A stretch of 50,763 nt of DNA from positions 1-50,763 of the forward strand of contig CAUHML010000018.1 of assembly GCA_959606905.1 (NCBI GenBank). The letters are read 5' to 3'. Source of the stretch: an uncultured Bacteroides sp. (lineage in GTDB: Bacteria > Bacteroidota > Bacteroidia > Bacteroidales > Bacteroidaceae). This document shows positions 34,710 through 44,511 of this stretch, piece after piece. Below the pieces are notes generated by a model, which saw only the letters and a program-made list of their open reading frames with translations, was not told the DNA's origin and did no database searches. The translations under genes and the position numbers were made by a program. How positions within the stretch are numbered: the first letter of the stretch is position 1; the number at the start of each line of letters is the position of its first letter.

Positions 34710-36020
34710 ATGACACAAGAAAAAAAGAACGGTAAAATCATTGCAATCATTACGATGATTTTCCTTTTCGGTATGATTTCATTTGTTACCAACCTCGCTG
34801 CTCCTATGGGTATCGTGTTGAAAAACCAGTTCGACGTATCGAACGCACTAGGTATGCTGGGAAACTTCGGAAACTTCATCGCGTATGCAGTAATGGGTAT
34901 TCCGAGCGGCATCTTGTTGCAACGCGTTGGATATAAGAAGACTGCACTGATCGCAGTAGCTATCGGTTTTGTAGGCGTAGGTATCCAGTTCTTATCCGGC
35001 CATTCAAGCCCGGAAATGGCTTTCGCCGTTTATTTGATCGGTGCATTCGTTGCAGGTTTCTCTATGTGTTTGCTCAACACTGTAGTAAACCCGATGTTGA
35101 ACAAATTGGGTGGTGAAGGTAACAAAGGTAACCAACTTATCCAGGTGGGTGGCTCTTTCAACTCTGTAATGGCTACCATTACTCCGATGTTCGTTGGTAT
35201 CCTGATCGCCGGTTCTATCGAAAAAGCTACTATTTCCCAGATTTTCCCTGTAATGTATACAGCAATGGCCGTGTTTGCTTTCGCATTCTTCGTACTTTTA
35301 TTTGTACGTATTCCGGAACCGAATGCTGCTACCACAACAGAACCGATCAGCACATTGATGAAAGGTGCTTTGAAGTTCCGCCACTTTGTATTAGGTGCTA
35401 TCGCTATCTTTGTATACGTAGGTATTGAAGTAGGCGTACCGGGTACTCTGAACCTGTTCCTTACCGACCCTGTAGAAAAAGGCGGTGCCGGCATTGCTTC
35501 TACTATCTCCGGTTTCGTGGTAGGAACTTATTGGTTCCTGATGTTGGTCGGCCGTCTGGCAGGTGCTTCACTTGGCGCTAAAATCTCCAGTAAAGCGATG
35601 CTTACTTTTACATCTGCTCTGGGATTAATTTTAGTATTCCTTGCTATCTTCTCCTCCACAGGAACATTGGTTAACTTGCCCGTACTCCAACAAGGTGAGA
35701 CAGGCGGTTTGTCATTCGGTTTTGCCGAAGTTCCTATCAACGCAATGTACCTGGTATTAGTCGGTTTCTGTACTTCTATCATGTGGGGTGGTATCTTCAA
35801 CCTTGCTGTAGAAGGATTGGGTAAATATCTTGCTGCTGCTTCCGGTCTGTTTATGGTACTGGTTTGCGGTGGAGGTATCCTGCCTGTACTTCAGGGCTGG
35901 GTAGCTGATGTTGCCGGTTTCATGCCAAGTTACTGGGTAATCATTGCTGCTTTGGCATATTTGCTGTACTACGGTCTAGTAGGTTGCAAAAATGTCAATA
36001 AAGATATTCCGGTAGAATAA
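34710..36020 (+). CDS. gluP: Glucose/galactose MFS transporter
   Basis: A 436-residue protein with twelve predicted membrane helices, of the FucP/GluP branch of the major facilitator superfamily. Typical stretches: FLFGMISFVTNLAAPMGIVL, AYVMG-like helix 2 (FIAYAVMGIPSGILLQRVGY, with the MFS loop 2-3 motif) and CLLNTVVNPMLNKLGGEGN. It probably brings in glucose or galactose with H+ or Na+. It lies 51 bp after galM and 45 bp before galK, so the three form one unit. Confidence 0.9.
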   Translation: MTQEKKNGKIIAIITMIFLFGMISFVTNLAAPMGIVLKNQFDVSNALGMLGNFGNFIAYAVMGIPSGILLQRVGYKKTALIAVAIGFVGVGIQFLSGHSSPEMAFAVYLIGAFVAGFSMCLLNTVVNPMLNKLGGEGNKGNQLIQVGGSFNSVMATITPMFVGILIAGSIEKATISQIFPVMYTAMAVFAFAFFVLLFVRIPEPNAATTTEPISTLMKGALKFRHFVLGAIAIFVYVGIEVGVPGTLNLFLTDPVEKGGAGIASTISGFVVGTYWFLMLVGRLAGASLGAKISSKAMLTFTSALGLILVFLAIFSSTGTLVNLPVLQQGETGGLSFGFAEVPINAMYLVLVGFCTSIMWGGIFNLAVEGLGKYLAAASGLFMVLVCGGGILPVLQGWVADVAGFMPSYWVIIAALAYLLYYGLVGCKNVNKDIPVE

Positions 36021-36065
36021 TCTATTACTGAACTCAATTTATTCACCTTATAAAATTAAATTATC

Positions 36066-37220
36066 ATGGATATAGAACACGTAAGAAGTCGCTTCATTAA
36101 ACATTTCGATGGTACTACAGGATTTATATATGCCTCTCCGGGACGTATTAACCTGATTGGCGAACACACTGACTACAACGGCGGATTCGTATTTCCGGGT
36201 GCAGTAGACAAAGGTATGATTGCCGAAATCAAACCGAACGGTACTGATAAAGTAAGAGCTTATTCTATCGACTTGAAAGATTATGTAGAATTCGGTCTGA
36301 ACGAAGAAGACGCTCCACGCGCAAGCTGGGCAAGATATATCTTCGGTGTATGCCGTGAAATGATTAAACGCGGCGTAGACGTAAAAGGATTCAATACTGC
36401 TTTCTCCGGTGATGTGCCTCTGGGTGCAGGTATGTCTTCTTCTGCTGCCTTGGAAAGTACGTATGCTTTTGCATTGAACGAACTGTTCGGTGAAAACAAG
36501 ATTGATAAGTTCGAACTGGCTAAAGTGGGTCAGGCTACTGAACACAATTACTGTGGTGTGAACTGCGGTATCATGGACCAGTTTGCTTCCGTATTCGGTA
36601 AAGCAGGCAGCTTGATCCGTTTGGATTGCCGTTCACTGGAATATCAGTATTTCCCATTCCACCCGGAAGGCTATCGTCTGGTTTTAATGGATTCAGTTGT
36701 TAAACACGAACTGGCTTCTTCTGCTTACAACAAACGCCGCCAGAGCTGCGAAGCTGCTGTTGCCGCTATCCAGAAGAAACATCCGCACGTTGAATTCCTG
36801 CGCGACTGTACTATGGAAATGTTGGAAGAAGCTAAGGCTGACATCAGCGATGAAGATTATATGCGTGCAGAATACGTAATCGAAGAAATCCAACGCGTAC
36901 TCGATGTTTGCGATGCTCTGGAGAAAGATGATTACGAAACTGTAGGTCAGAAGATGTACGAAACTCATCACGGCATGAGCAAGCTGTACGAAGTAAGCTG
37001 TGAAGAACTCGACTTCCTGAACGACTGCGCTAAAGAATACGGTGTAACCGGTTCACGCGTTATGGGTGGCGGATTCGGCGGTTGTACTATCAACCTTGTT
37101 AAAGACGAATTGTATGACAACTTCGTTGAAAAGACAAAAGAAGCATTCAAAGCTAAATTCGGCAGAAGCCCGAAAGTGTATGACGTGGTAATCGGTGACG
37201 GTTCACGCAGATTGGAATAA
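36066..37220 (+). CDS. galK: Galactokinase
   Basis: A 384-residue GHMP kinase making galactose-1-phosphate. The galactokinase signature SPGRINLIGEHTDYNGG is at residues about 20-36, the ATP loop PLGAGMSSSAALE in the middle and the C-terminal GHMP motif GSRVMGGGFGGCTINL near the end; the catalytic Asp follows NCGIMDQF. Length is normal. It ends the galM-gluP-galK unit and is followed by a strong terminator. Confidence 0.96.
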   Translation: MDIEHVRSRFIKHFDGTTGFIYASPGRINLIGEHTDYNGGFVFPGAVDKGMIAEIKPNGTDKVRAYSIDLKDYVEFGLNEEDAPRASWARYIFGVCREMIKRGVDVKGFNTAFSGDVPLGAGMSSSAALESTYAFALNELFGENKIDKFELAKVGQATEHNYCGVNCGIMDQFASVFGKAGSLIRLDCRSLEYQYFPFHPEGYRLVLMDSVVKHELASSAYNKRRQSCEAAVAAIQKKHPHVEFLRDCTMEMLEEAKADISDEDYMRAEYVIEEIQRVLDVCDALEKDDYETVGQKMYETHHGMSKLYEVSCEELDFLNDCAKEYGVTGSRVMGGGFGGCTINLVKDELYDNFVEKTKEAFKAKFGRSPKVYDVVIGDGSRRLE

Positions 37221-37246
37221 GAAATTATCCAATATAAATAATCAAG

Positions 37247-37277
37247 AAGGGCGGTTTCCATTACGGAAGCCGCCCTT
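37247..37277 (+). terminator. Terminator after galK
   Basis: AAGGGCGGTTTCC pairs with GGAAGCCGCCCTT (one G-T/A mismatch) over a 5-nt loop, followed by TCTTTTC. It lies between the convergent galK and GH51 genes. Confidence 0.85.
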
Positions 37278-37329
37278 TCTTTTCAATTAACAATTAAGAC
37301 TTAAATCTATTATCTAACAAACCTTATCG

Positions 37330-39312
37330 TCATTTCTTTGTAAATTTATAAACAGCAAAAGTATTCGGTTCCTGCTCGGTTGTAAACACATGACCTTCAA
37401 CAGACACCGCAGTTTCTTGAGGAGTGATGGCAAAAGGTTGTTCAAGCGTATTATCCTTATCCAAATCAAGTGAACGAAGCTTGATGCAGCGGCCATTCGA
37501 TAATACGTCTTGTTTCTTCAATCCGGCAAAGTTCAAAGAGATTGACTGGGCAGTATTTGAAGTATTGGCAACCTTTACAATCAGTTCATTCTTGTCCTTA
37601 TCGTATACGGCACTGGCAAAGAGCCCATTCTGCCCTTCGGCTCCTGTCACACTTTTCTTGTTCATGGTAAGCGGAAGCACATTAGTTCCTTTATTTTGAG
37701 CATACAGTTGCTGTACATAGTAGCTTACAGTACGCACGGAATTCAGGTTGTCAAACCAGATCATATCCGGGCGCCACTGCCAACCTTCCACATGGGCGAA
37801 AAGAGGAGCATAGGTAGCCATATGCACAATATCTGCGTTACGCTCCAATCCGGTCATAAAAGCGGCTTCAAGCAGAGCAGCATTGAAATGATTCCATTTC
37901 TTGCCCTTTCCGTGGCAGGCATATTCGCCGGCAAAGACTTTCGGCCCCTTACGGTCGTAATTATCATAACGCGCCCCCTGAGCCAGAAACCAGCTTTCGG
38001 GCCGATAAAAATGTTCGTCTACCAAATCGGCTTTCAGACGCTTCATTTCAGGCCATAGGTAATCAAAGTCTTTTCCTTCGGAATTCGGGCCGGAACTTCC
38101 TACAATCTTGATTTCCGGATGAACTTTGCGAATAGCTTTGATAAACGGTTCGAGGCGTTCGGGGTACTCTTCTCCCCACTGTTCGTTCCCAATACCGATA
38201 AATTCCAGATTGAAAGGCGCCGGATGTCCCATATCGGCACGTACTTTTCCCCAAGTTGTATTTATATCACCATTGGCAAATTCTATAAGGTCGAGCGCAT
38301 CCTGAATATAACTATCCAAGTCGCAAACAGCGACATGAGCCTTCGGGTCACTATTCTGATATTGACAGGACAATCCGCAATTCAAAATAGGAAGCGGTGC
38401 CGCCCCCATTTCTTCGGACAACAGGAAGTATTCATAAAATCCCAATCCGTAGCTTTGGTAATAATCAGGGAAGAAACGGTGGGTAAACGTATATTGCCAG
38501 CGATTCTCATTCAAAGGACGATTCTCTACCGGACCTACCGACTTCTTCCAGTCATAACGGGTTGCCAAATCCGTCCCTTCCACAATACAACCGCCGGGGA
38601 AACGGAAGACTCCCGGATGAATATCTGCCAACGCTTGGGCCAGATCTTTACGAAGTCCGTTTTCATGCCCTTTCCAGGTATCTACCGGAAAAAGAGAAAT
38701 GTGTTCCAAATCTACGGTTCCTTTAGAGGTAAGGAAAATGCGGAGCACTGCTTTAGGATTTGTGGCACCGGGTTTCAGAATTATCTGATATTTTTTCCAT
38801 TCTTTTGAATCAATCGCAAGACTCTGTGTGGCAAAAGCCTGGTGCTCGCCCATTGATTTGGTATCGACCAATTCAATACGTAATGTTGCTTTCGTACCTC
38901 CCTGTGGCAATCGTGCCCAGACGGAGAAACGATACTCCTCTCCTTCTTTGACGCCGACACCGAAGAAACCTTCGTTGTCAAGTCCGGTATGTTTATGCCC
39001 ATGTCCCGGGTCGGAAAGGCGTACATAATGAGGATTGCGTTCAAAAGGGCCGTCATCCTGCAATGTTACTTTTCCATAAGTCTTCCACCCCATTAGGTGT
39101 TGGGGGAACTCGAATGAACGGTTCTTGACCAATTCGGCATAAAGTCCGCCGTCAGCAGCATAATTAATATCCTCAAAAAAGAGCCCGTACATGGTAGGTT
39201 GGATTTCTGCTCCCAACTTTCGGGTTTGAATCACCATTTCATTGGTTTGCGCATGAAGTGCCATTCCGGCAGACAAGGCTAATACAGCCAAGATTTCTGT
39301 GTATCTTCTCAT
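37330..39312 (-). CDS. GH51 alpha-L-arabinofuranosidase
   Basis: A 660-residue secreted enzyme: signal peptide (ALSAGMALHAQ), a CBM4/9-like beta-sandwich (about 60-190), then the GH51 barrel with acid/base Glu in IGIGNEQWGEEYP and nucleophile Glu in KVFAGEYACHGKG, and a C-terminal beta domain (ETAVSVEGHVF). It removes terminal arabinofuranose from arabinan or arabinoxylan pieces. It is divergent from the ara operon and shares its control region; its own TATCTTTG box is at 39350-39357. A remnant of another GH51 gene lies at 46222-46407. Confidence 0.93.
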   Translation of the reverse strand: MRRYTEILAVLALSAGMALHAQTNEMVIQTRKLGAEIQPTMYGLFFEDINYAADGGLYAELVKNRSFEFPQHLMGWKTYGKVTLQDDGPFERNPHYVRLSDPGHGHKHTGLDNEGFFGVGVKEGEEYRFSVWARLPQGGTKATLRIELVDTKSMGEHQAFATQSLAIDSKEWKKYQIILKPGATNPKAVLRIFLTSKGTVDLEHISLFPVDTWKGHENGLRKDLAQALADIHPGVFRFPGGCIVEGTDLATRYDWKKSVGPVENRPLNENRWQYTFTHRFFPDYYQSYGLGFYEYFLLSEEMGAAPLPILNCGLSCQYQNSDPKAHVAVCDLDSYIQDALDLIEFANGDINTTWGKVRADMGHPAPFNLEFIGIGNEQWGEEYPERLEPFIKAIRKVHPEIKIVGSSGPNSEGKDFDYLWPEMKRLKADLVDEHFYRPESWFLAQGARYDNYDRKGPKVFAGEYACHGKGKKWNHFNAALLEAAFMTGLERNADIVHMATYAPLFAHVEGWQWRPDMIWFDNLNSVRTVSYYVQQLYAQNKGTNVLPLTMNKKSVTGAEGQNGLFASAVYDKDKNELIVKVANTSNTAQSISLNFAGLKKQDVLSNGRCIKLRSLDLDKDNTLEQPFAITPQETAVSVEGHVFTTEQEPNTFAVYKFTKK

Positions 39313-39349
39313 GGTTCTTAATAAAAAAAATTATATCTAGTTATGAATG

Positions 39350-39357
39350 CAAAGATA
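39350..39357 (-). promoter_or_regulatory. -7 box of the GH51 gene
   Basis: TATCTTTG on the minus strand, 38 bp before the start codon; no clear -33 element. Confidence 0.5.
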
Positions 39358-39521
39358 ATCAGAATCCTAATTCACTCTTTGCCCGATCCCACCATTAACA
39401 GGCGTTTATCAGTCAAAAAGGACCAATTTCCATTCATTTGCATGATTTCCCAGCTATGACACGTCATTTATAATACGAATTCATATAAAAATGTACCTTT
39501 TATGCTGCACAACATACAAGA

Positions 39522-39560
39522 GTGTATTTGATACACCAAAACAAAGTGTTACTTTTACAC
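39522..39560 (+). promoter_or_regulatory. ara operon promoter with two AraR-type operators
   Basis: Two dyads GTGT-N7-ACAC lie at 39522-39536 and 39546-39560, 24 bp centre to centre. The promoter TTTG (39527-39530), 19 bp, TACTTTTA (39550-39557) is embedded so that one dyad covers the -33 box and the other the -7 box. This predicts tight repression, probably by the Nudix-type AraR encoded at 41561 with arabinose as inducer. Confidence 0.65.
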
Positions 39561-39602
39561 TCAAAACAAGATAAGTATCTCATTTACATTAAAAATAAAA
39601 CC

Positions 39603-39812
39603 ATGAAAAAACATTTCTTACTTGCAGGAATTGCCGTGCTAATGCTAGTTGCACGCAATAACAAGCCGGCTTCCGAGCTGACTTCCCCGGAAAGCGGTAT
39701 CACAGTAGAAGTATACACCAACGAACCGGGTATTCAGGTCTATACAGACAATTTCCTCCCGGGACAAACTTATAACAGTGAATGTATTTTCAAATTTTCC
39801 GTAGAGAAATAA
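39603..39812 (+). pseudogene. Internally deleted mutarotase (araM) remnant
   Basis: A 69-codon open frame made of three pieces of an aldose 1-epimerase lipoprotein: an N-terminal signal (MKKHFLLAGIAVLMLVA), a C-terminal segment (EVYTNEPGIQVYTDNFL, which aligns with EVYTTEAGVQLYTGNWL of the galM product), and the extreme C-terminus (PGQTYNSECIFKFSVEK, aligning with PGDEYQQITVYKFDVEE). The catalytic centre is gone. The lipobox position reads VARNN where VACNN is expected. It keeps frame and lies between the ara promoter and araT, where B. thetaiotaomicron has a full araM. It is almost certainly not an active mutarotase. Confidence 0.8.
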
Positions 39813-39837
39813 TATTAACTTATAAATCAGATTTATT

Positions 39838-41532
39838 GTGGAAGCATTAGATTGGCTAGTAATCGGAGTCTTTTTTCTGGCTCTTATCGGTATTATAGTT
39901 TGGGTAGTCAGACAAAAGCAGAATGACTCTGCAGATTATTTTTTGGGTGGACGCGACGCAACATGGCTCGCGATCGGTGCCTCTATTTTCGCATCAAACA
40001 TCGGTTCGGAACACTTGATCGGTCTGGCCGGAGCCGGAGCCTCAAGTGGTATGGCTATGGCACACTGGGAAATTCAAGGTTGGATGATTTTGATTCTGGG
40101 GTGGGTATTCGTTCCTTTCTACACACGAAGCATGGTATATACCATGCCGGAATTTCTGGAACGCCGTTACAATCCCCAATCACGTACAATCTTGTCGGTT
40201 ATCTCTTTGGTTAGTTATGTATTGACTAAGGTAGCTGTTACGGTATATGCCGGAGGCCTGGTATTCCAACAGGTATTTGGTATCAAAGAATTGTGGGGTA
40301 TCGACTTTTTCTGGATTGCTGCCATAGGGCTGGTGGTATTGACCGCACTCTATACGATCTTCGGAGGTATGAAATCGGTACTTTATACTTCCGTTCTTCA
40401 AACCCCTATCCTATTGTTGGGTTCATTAATCATACTTGTTCTCGGTTTTAAGGAATTAGGCGGTTGGGACGAAATGATGAGAGTTTGCGGAGCAGTTACC
40501 GTTAATGATTACGGTGATACAATGACAAACTTGATCCGTAGCAATGATGACGCGAATTTCCCCTGGCTGGGTGCTTTGATCGGTTCTGCCATTATCGGTT
40601 TCTGGTACTGGTGCACTGACCAGTTTATCGTACAGCGCGTGCTCTCCGGAAAGAACGAAATGGAAGCCCGCCGTGGTACTATCTTCGGTGCTTACCTGAA
40701 ACTGTTGCCTGTATTTCTGTTCCTGATTCCGGGTATGATTGCGTTCGCATTACACCAGAAATATATCGGTGCCGGTGGTGAAGGTTTTCTTCCGATGCTC
40801 GAAAACGGAACCGCAAATGCCGACGCTGCATTCCCGACATTGGTAGCCAAATTACTTCCTGCCGGTGTGAAAGGTCTGGTGGTATGTGGTATTCTGGCTG
40901 CTTTGATGAGTTCTCTGGCTTCTTTGTTCAATTCGTCAGCGATGTTGTTTACTATCGACTTCTACAAACGTTTCAGACCGCAGACTTCGGAAAAGAAACT
41001 GGTCGGTATCGGACAGGTTGCTACTGTGGTAATCGTTATCCTGGGTATCCTCTGGATTCCTATCATGCGTAGCGTAGGCGATGTACTATATACCTACTTG
41101 CAAGACGTTCAATCAGTATTGGCTCCGGGCATTGCCGCTGCCTTCTTACTGGGCATCTGCTGGAAACGTACTTCTGCGCAAGGAGGTATGTGGGGATTGA
41201 TTTCCGGTATGGTGATCGGTCTGACCCGTCTCGGTGCAAAGGTATATTACAGCAATGCAGGTGAAGTGGCAGATTCTACATTCAAATATTTGTTCTATGA
41301 TATGAACTGGCTGTTCTTCTGCGGTTGGATGTTCCTGTTCTGCATTATCGTTGTGATTGTAGTCAGTCTGGCAACAGAAGCTCCCACTGCCGAAAAGATT
41401 CAGGGACTGGTATTCGGTACAGCTACTAAAGAACAAAAGGCTTCCACACGTGCAAGCTGGAATCACTGGGATATTATCCACACGGTGATCATCCTGGCTA
41501 TCACGGGGGCATTCTACTGGTATTTCTGGTAA
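39838..41532 (+). CDS. araT: Sodium/arabinose symporter of the SSS (SLC5) family
   Basis: A 564-residue transporter starting with GTG (VEALDWLVIGVFFLALIGII), with about fourteen membrane helices. SSS motifs: ADYFLGGRDATWLAIGASIF, ASNIGSEHLIGLAGAGASSG with a sodium-site region, and YWCTDQFIVQRVLSGKNEMEARRG. Position in the ara operon makes L-arabinose the likely substrate. It lies 25 nt after the araM remnant and 28 nt before araR. Confidence 0.9.
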   Translation: MEALDWLVIGVFFLALIGIIVWVVRQKQNDSADYFLGGRDATWLAIGASIFASNIGSEHLIGLAGAGASSGMAMAHWEIQGWMILILGWVFVPFYTRSMVYTMPEFLERRYNPQSRTILSVISLVSYVLTKVAVTVYAGGLVFQQVFGIKELWGIDFFWIAAIGLVVLTALYTIFGGMKSVLYTSVLQTPILLLGSLIILVLGFKELGGWDEMMRVCGAVTVNDYGDTMTNLIRSNDDANFPWLGALIGSAIIGFWYWCTDQFIVQRVLSGKNEMEARRGTIFGAYLKLLPVFLFLIPGMIAFALHQKYIGAGGEGFLPMLENGTANADAAFPTLVAKLLPAGVKGLVVCGILAALMSSLASLFNSSAMLFTIDFYKRFRPQTSEKKLVGIGQVATVVIVILGILWIPIMRSVGDVLYTYLQDVQSVLAPGIAAAFLLGICWKRTSAQGGMWGLISGMVIGLTRLGAKVYYSNAGEVADSTFKYLFYDMNWLFFCGWMFLFCIIVVIVVSLATEAPTAEKIQGLVFGTATKEQKASTRASWNHWDIIHTVIILAITGAFYWYFW

Positions 41533-41560
41533 TTAAATAAAAACTCATATCAACAAAACA

Positions 41561-42238
41561 ATGAATAACTATTATAGCTCAAATCCGACCTTCTACATCG
41601 GTATCGACTGCATTATCTTTGGTTTTAGCGAAGGCGAAATAAGCCTGTTACTGCTGAAAAGAAACTTCGAACCGGCAATGGGCGAATGGTCATTAATGGG
41701 AGGATTCGTACAAAAAGACGAAAGCGTGGACGACGCAGCCAAGCGTGTATTGGCAGAACTTACGGGATTAGAGAATGTATATATGGAACAAGTGGGAACC
41801 TTCGGAGCCATTGACCGCGATCCGGGAGAACGGGTTATCTCTGTTGCTTACTATGCATTAATCAACATCAATGAGTATGACCGCAAACTGGTTCAGAAGC
41901 ACAATGCCTACTGGGTGAACATCAACGAACTTCCGGAATTAATCTTCGACCACCCGCAAATGGTGGAGAAAGCACGGAAACTGATGCAACAGAAAGCATC
42001 GGTAGAGCCGATCGGGTTCAATCTGCTACCGAAACTCTTTACGTTATCCCAACTGCAAAGCTTATACGAGGCCATTTACGGTGAAGCAATGGACAAGCGG
42101 AATTTCCGCAAACGTGTTGCCGAAATGGATTATATAGAAAAGACTGATAAAATTGACAAACTGGGTTCCAAACGTGGTGCCGCCTTGTATAAGTTTAACA
42201 GCAGGGCATATCGCAAAGACCCGAAATTCAAATTATAA
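41561..42238 (+). CDS. araR: Nudix-type transcriptional regulator AraR
   Basis: A 225-residue regulator: an N-terminal Nudix-fold domain that would bind arabinose and a C-terminal winged helix ([20 protein letters not shown]). The Nudix box has changed: in G48-x5-E54-x7-R62 the following REUXEE glutamates are Val63 and Leu67, so hydrolase activity is unlikely, as known for NrtR/AraR regulators. It probably binds the GTGT-N7-ACAC dyads at 39522-39560 and is released by L-arabinose. The gene lies inside the operon it controls. Confidence 0.9.
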   Translation: MNNYYSSNPTFYIGIDCIIFGFSEGEISLLLLKRNFEPAMGEWSLMGGFVQKDESVDDAAKRVLAELTGLENVYMEQVGTFGAIDRDPGERVISVAYYALININEYDRKLVQKHNAYWVNINELPELIFDHPQMVEKARKLMQQKASVEPIGFNLLPKLFTLSQLQSLYEAIYGEAMDKRNFRKRVAEMDYIEKTDKIDKLGSKRGAALYKFNSRAYRKDPKFKL

Positions 42239-42243
42239 TCAAT

Positions 42244-42927
42244 ATGCTGGAAGAACTAAAAGAAAAAGTATTTCATGCCAATCTTGAGTTGGTAAAGCAT
42301 GGATTAGTCATCTTCACCTGGGGCAATGTTTCTGCTATCGACCGTGAAACGGGACTGGTAGTAATCAAGCCCAGTGGCGTAAGTTATGATGATATGAAAG
42401 CAGAAGATATGGTAGTAGTGGATTTGGAAGGCAAAGTCGTCGAAGGGCGGCTGAAGCCTTCCTCCGATACCCCTACTCACGTAGTACTTTACAAAGCATT
42501 CCCGGAAATCGGAGGAGTCGTACACACCCACTCTACTTATGCTACCGCATGGGCACAAGCCGGATGCGACATTCCGAATATCGGAACAACTCATGCCGAT
42601 TATTTCCACGACGCTATACCCTGTACGGCCGATATGACGGAAGCAGAAGTAAAAGGGGCCTACGAACTGGAAACCGGAAATGTTATTGTGAAACGTTTTG
42701 AAGGATTGAATCCCGTACATACACCGGGAGTACTGGTCAAAAACCACGGTCCTTTCTCCTGGGGAAAAAACGCACAGGATGCAGTACACAACGCGGTAGT
42801 TATGGAGCAAGTAGCCAAAATGGCAAGTATCGCTTATACCGTAAATCCGAATTTAACAATGAACCCGCTGCTGATAGAAAAGCATTTCAGCCGCAAGCAT
42901 GGTCCGAATGCATATTACGGACAATAA
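42244..42927 (+). CDS. araD: L-ribulose-5-phosphate 4-epimerase
   Basis: A 227-residue class II aldolase-fold, zinc-dependent epimerase that makes D-xylulose-5-P. Motifs: [20 protein letters not shown], the zinc His pair in [29 protein letters not shown], and [19 protein letters not shown] with a third zinc His. It lies 5 nt after araR and 36 nt before araA. Confidence 0.95.
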   Translation: MLEELKEKVFHANLELVKHGLVIFTWGNVSAIDRETGLVVIKPSGVSYDDMKAEDMVVVDLEGKVVEGRLKPSSDTPTHVVLYKAFPEIGGVVHTHSTYATAWAQAGCDIPNIGTTHADYFHDAIPCTADMTEAEVKGAYELETGNVIVKRFEGLNPVHTPGVLVKNHGPFSWGKNAQDAVHNAVVMEQVAKMASIAYTVNPNLTMNPLLIEKHFSRKHGPNAYYGQ

Positions 42928-42963
42928 ACAACTAAAATTATAACTCAAAAATTAAATAGAGAT

Positions 42964-44490
42964 ATGAACGCATTTGATCAATATGAAGTATGGTTCGTAA
43001 CAGGAGCACAGCTTTTGTACGGAGGTGACGCAGTAATCGCAGTAGACGCACATTCTAACGAAATGGTAAATGGATTGAATGAATCCGGTAAACTACCTGT
43101 AAAAGTAGTGTATAAAGGAACAGCCAATTCTTCTAAAGAAGTGGAGACTGTTTTCAAAGCAGCCAATAATGATGAAAAATGTATTGGTGTCATCACATGG
43201 ATGCATACTTTCTCTCCGGCAAAAATGTGGATTCACGGTTTGCAACAGTTGAAGAAACCGTTGATGCACCTGCATACTCAGTTCAATAAGGAGATCCCCT
43301 GGGACACAATGGATATGGACTTCATGAACTTGAACCAATCGGCTCACGGTGACCGCGAATTCGGCCATATCTGCACCCGTATGCGTATCCGCCGTAAAGT
43401 GGTGGTAGGTTACTGGAAAGACGAAAACACGCTGCACAAGATCGCTGTCTGGATGCGTGTATGTGCAGGCTGGGCAGATTCACAGGATATGCTGATTATC
43501 CGTTTCGGCGACCAGATGAATAATGTGGCTGTAACCGACGGAGACAAGGTAGAAGCCGAGCAACGTATGGGTTATCACGTAGACTATTGTCCGGTAAGCG
43601 AACTAATGGAATACCACAAAGAAATCAAAGCCGCTGATGTGGATGCATTGGTAGCGACGTATTTCAAGGAATACGATCATGAATCTTCTCTGGAAGACAA
43701 ATCGACGGAAGCTTATCAGAAAGTATGGAACGCCGCAAAAGCAGAATTAGCTCTCCGCGCTATCCTGAAAGCTAAAGGGGCCAAAGGCTTCACTACCAAC
43801 TTTGACGACTTGGGCGACCTGGAACATAATGGTTTCGACCAAATCCCGGGACTGGCTTCTCAACGCCTTATGGCAGAAGGTTATGGATTCGGCGCTGAAG
43901 GTGACTGGAAATCGGCTGCTCTTTATCGTACCGTATGGGTAATGAATCAGGGACTTCCGAAGGGATGTTCTTTCCTCGAAGACTATACATTGAATTTCGA
44001 CGGTGCTCAAAGTTCTATCCTGCAATCGCACATGTTGGAAGTTTGTCCGCTCATCGCAGCCAACAGACCGCGTCTGGAAGTACACTTCCTCGGCATAGGT
44101 ATCCGCAAGAGCCAGACTGCCCGCCTTGTATTCACCTCAAAAGTAGGTACAGGATGTACTGCTACCGTAGTGGATCTGGGCAACCGTTTCCGCCTGATTG
44201 TAAACGATGTGGAATGCATCGAACCGAAACCGCTTCCTAAATTACCGGTTGCTTCCGCACTTTGGATTCCGATGCCCGACTTTGAAGTAGGTGCAGGTGC
44301 ATGGATTCTCGCCGGTGGAACTCACCACTCTTGCTTCTCTTACGACCTGACAGCCGAATATTGGGAAGATTATGCTGAGATCGCAGGGATTGAAATGGTA
44401 CATATCAACAAAGATACCACAATCAGCTGCTTCAAGAAAGAACTGCGCATGAATGAGGTTTATTATATGTTGAATAAAGCACTTTGCTAA
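42964..44490 (+). CDS. araA: L-arabinose isomerase
   Basis: A 508-residue Mn-dependent isomerase converting L-arabinose to L-ribulose. The N-terminus YEVWFVTGAQLLYGGD and MHTFSPAKMWIHGL are typical, and the metal/catalytic residues are in the region of GFGAEGDWKSAALYR (Glu) and QSHMLEVCP (Glu, His), with GGTHHSC (His) further on. Length is normal. It lies 36 nt after araD and 21 nt before the kinase. Confidence 0.96.
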   Translation: MNAFDQYEVWFVTGAQLLYGGDAVIAVDAHSNEMVNGLNESGKLPVKVVYKGTANSSKEVETVFKAANNDEKCIGVITWMHTFSPAKMWIHGLQQLKKPLMHLHTQFNKEIPWDTMDMDFMNLNQSAHGDREFGHICTRMRIRRKVVVGYWKDENTLHKIAVWMRVCAGWADSQDMLIIRFGDQMNNVAVTDGDKVEAEQRMGYHVDYCPVSELMEYHKEIKAADVDALVATYFKEYDHESSLEDKSTEAYQKVWNAAKAELALRAILKAKGAKGFTTNFDDLGDLEHNGFDQIPGLASQRLMAEGYGFGAEGDWKSAALYRTVWVMNQGLPKGCSFLEDYTLNFDGAQSSILQSHMLEVCPLIAANRPRLEVHFLGIGIRKSQTARLVFTSKVGTGCTATVVDLGNRFRLIVNDVECIEPKPLPKLPVASALWIPMPDFEVGAGAWILAGGTHHSCFSYDLTAEYWEDYAEIAGIEMVHINKDTTISCFKKELRMNEVYYMLNKALC

Positions 44491-44511
44491 ACCTTAAATA
44501 GTGATTTCGAC

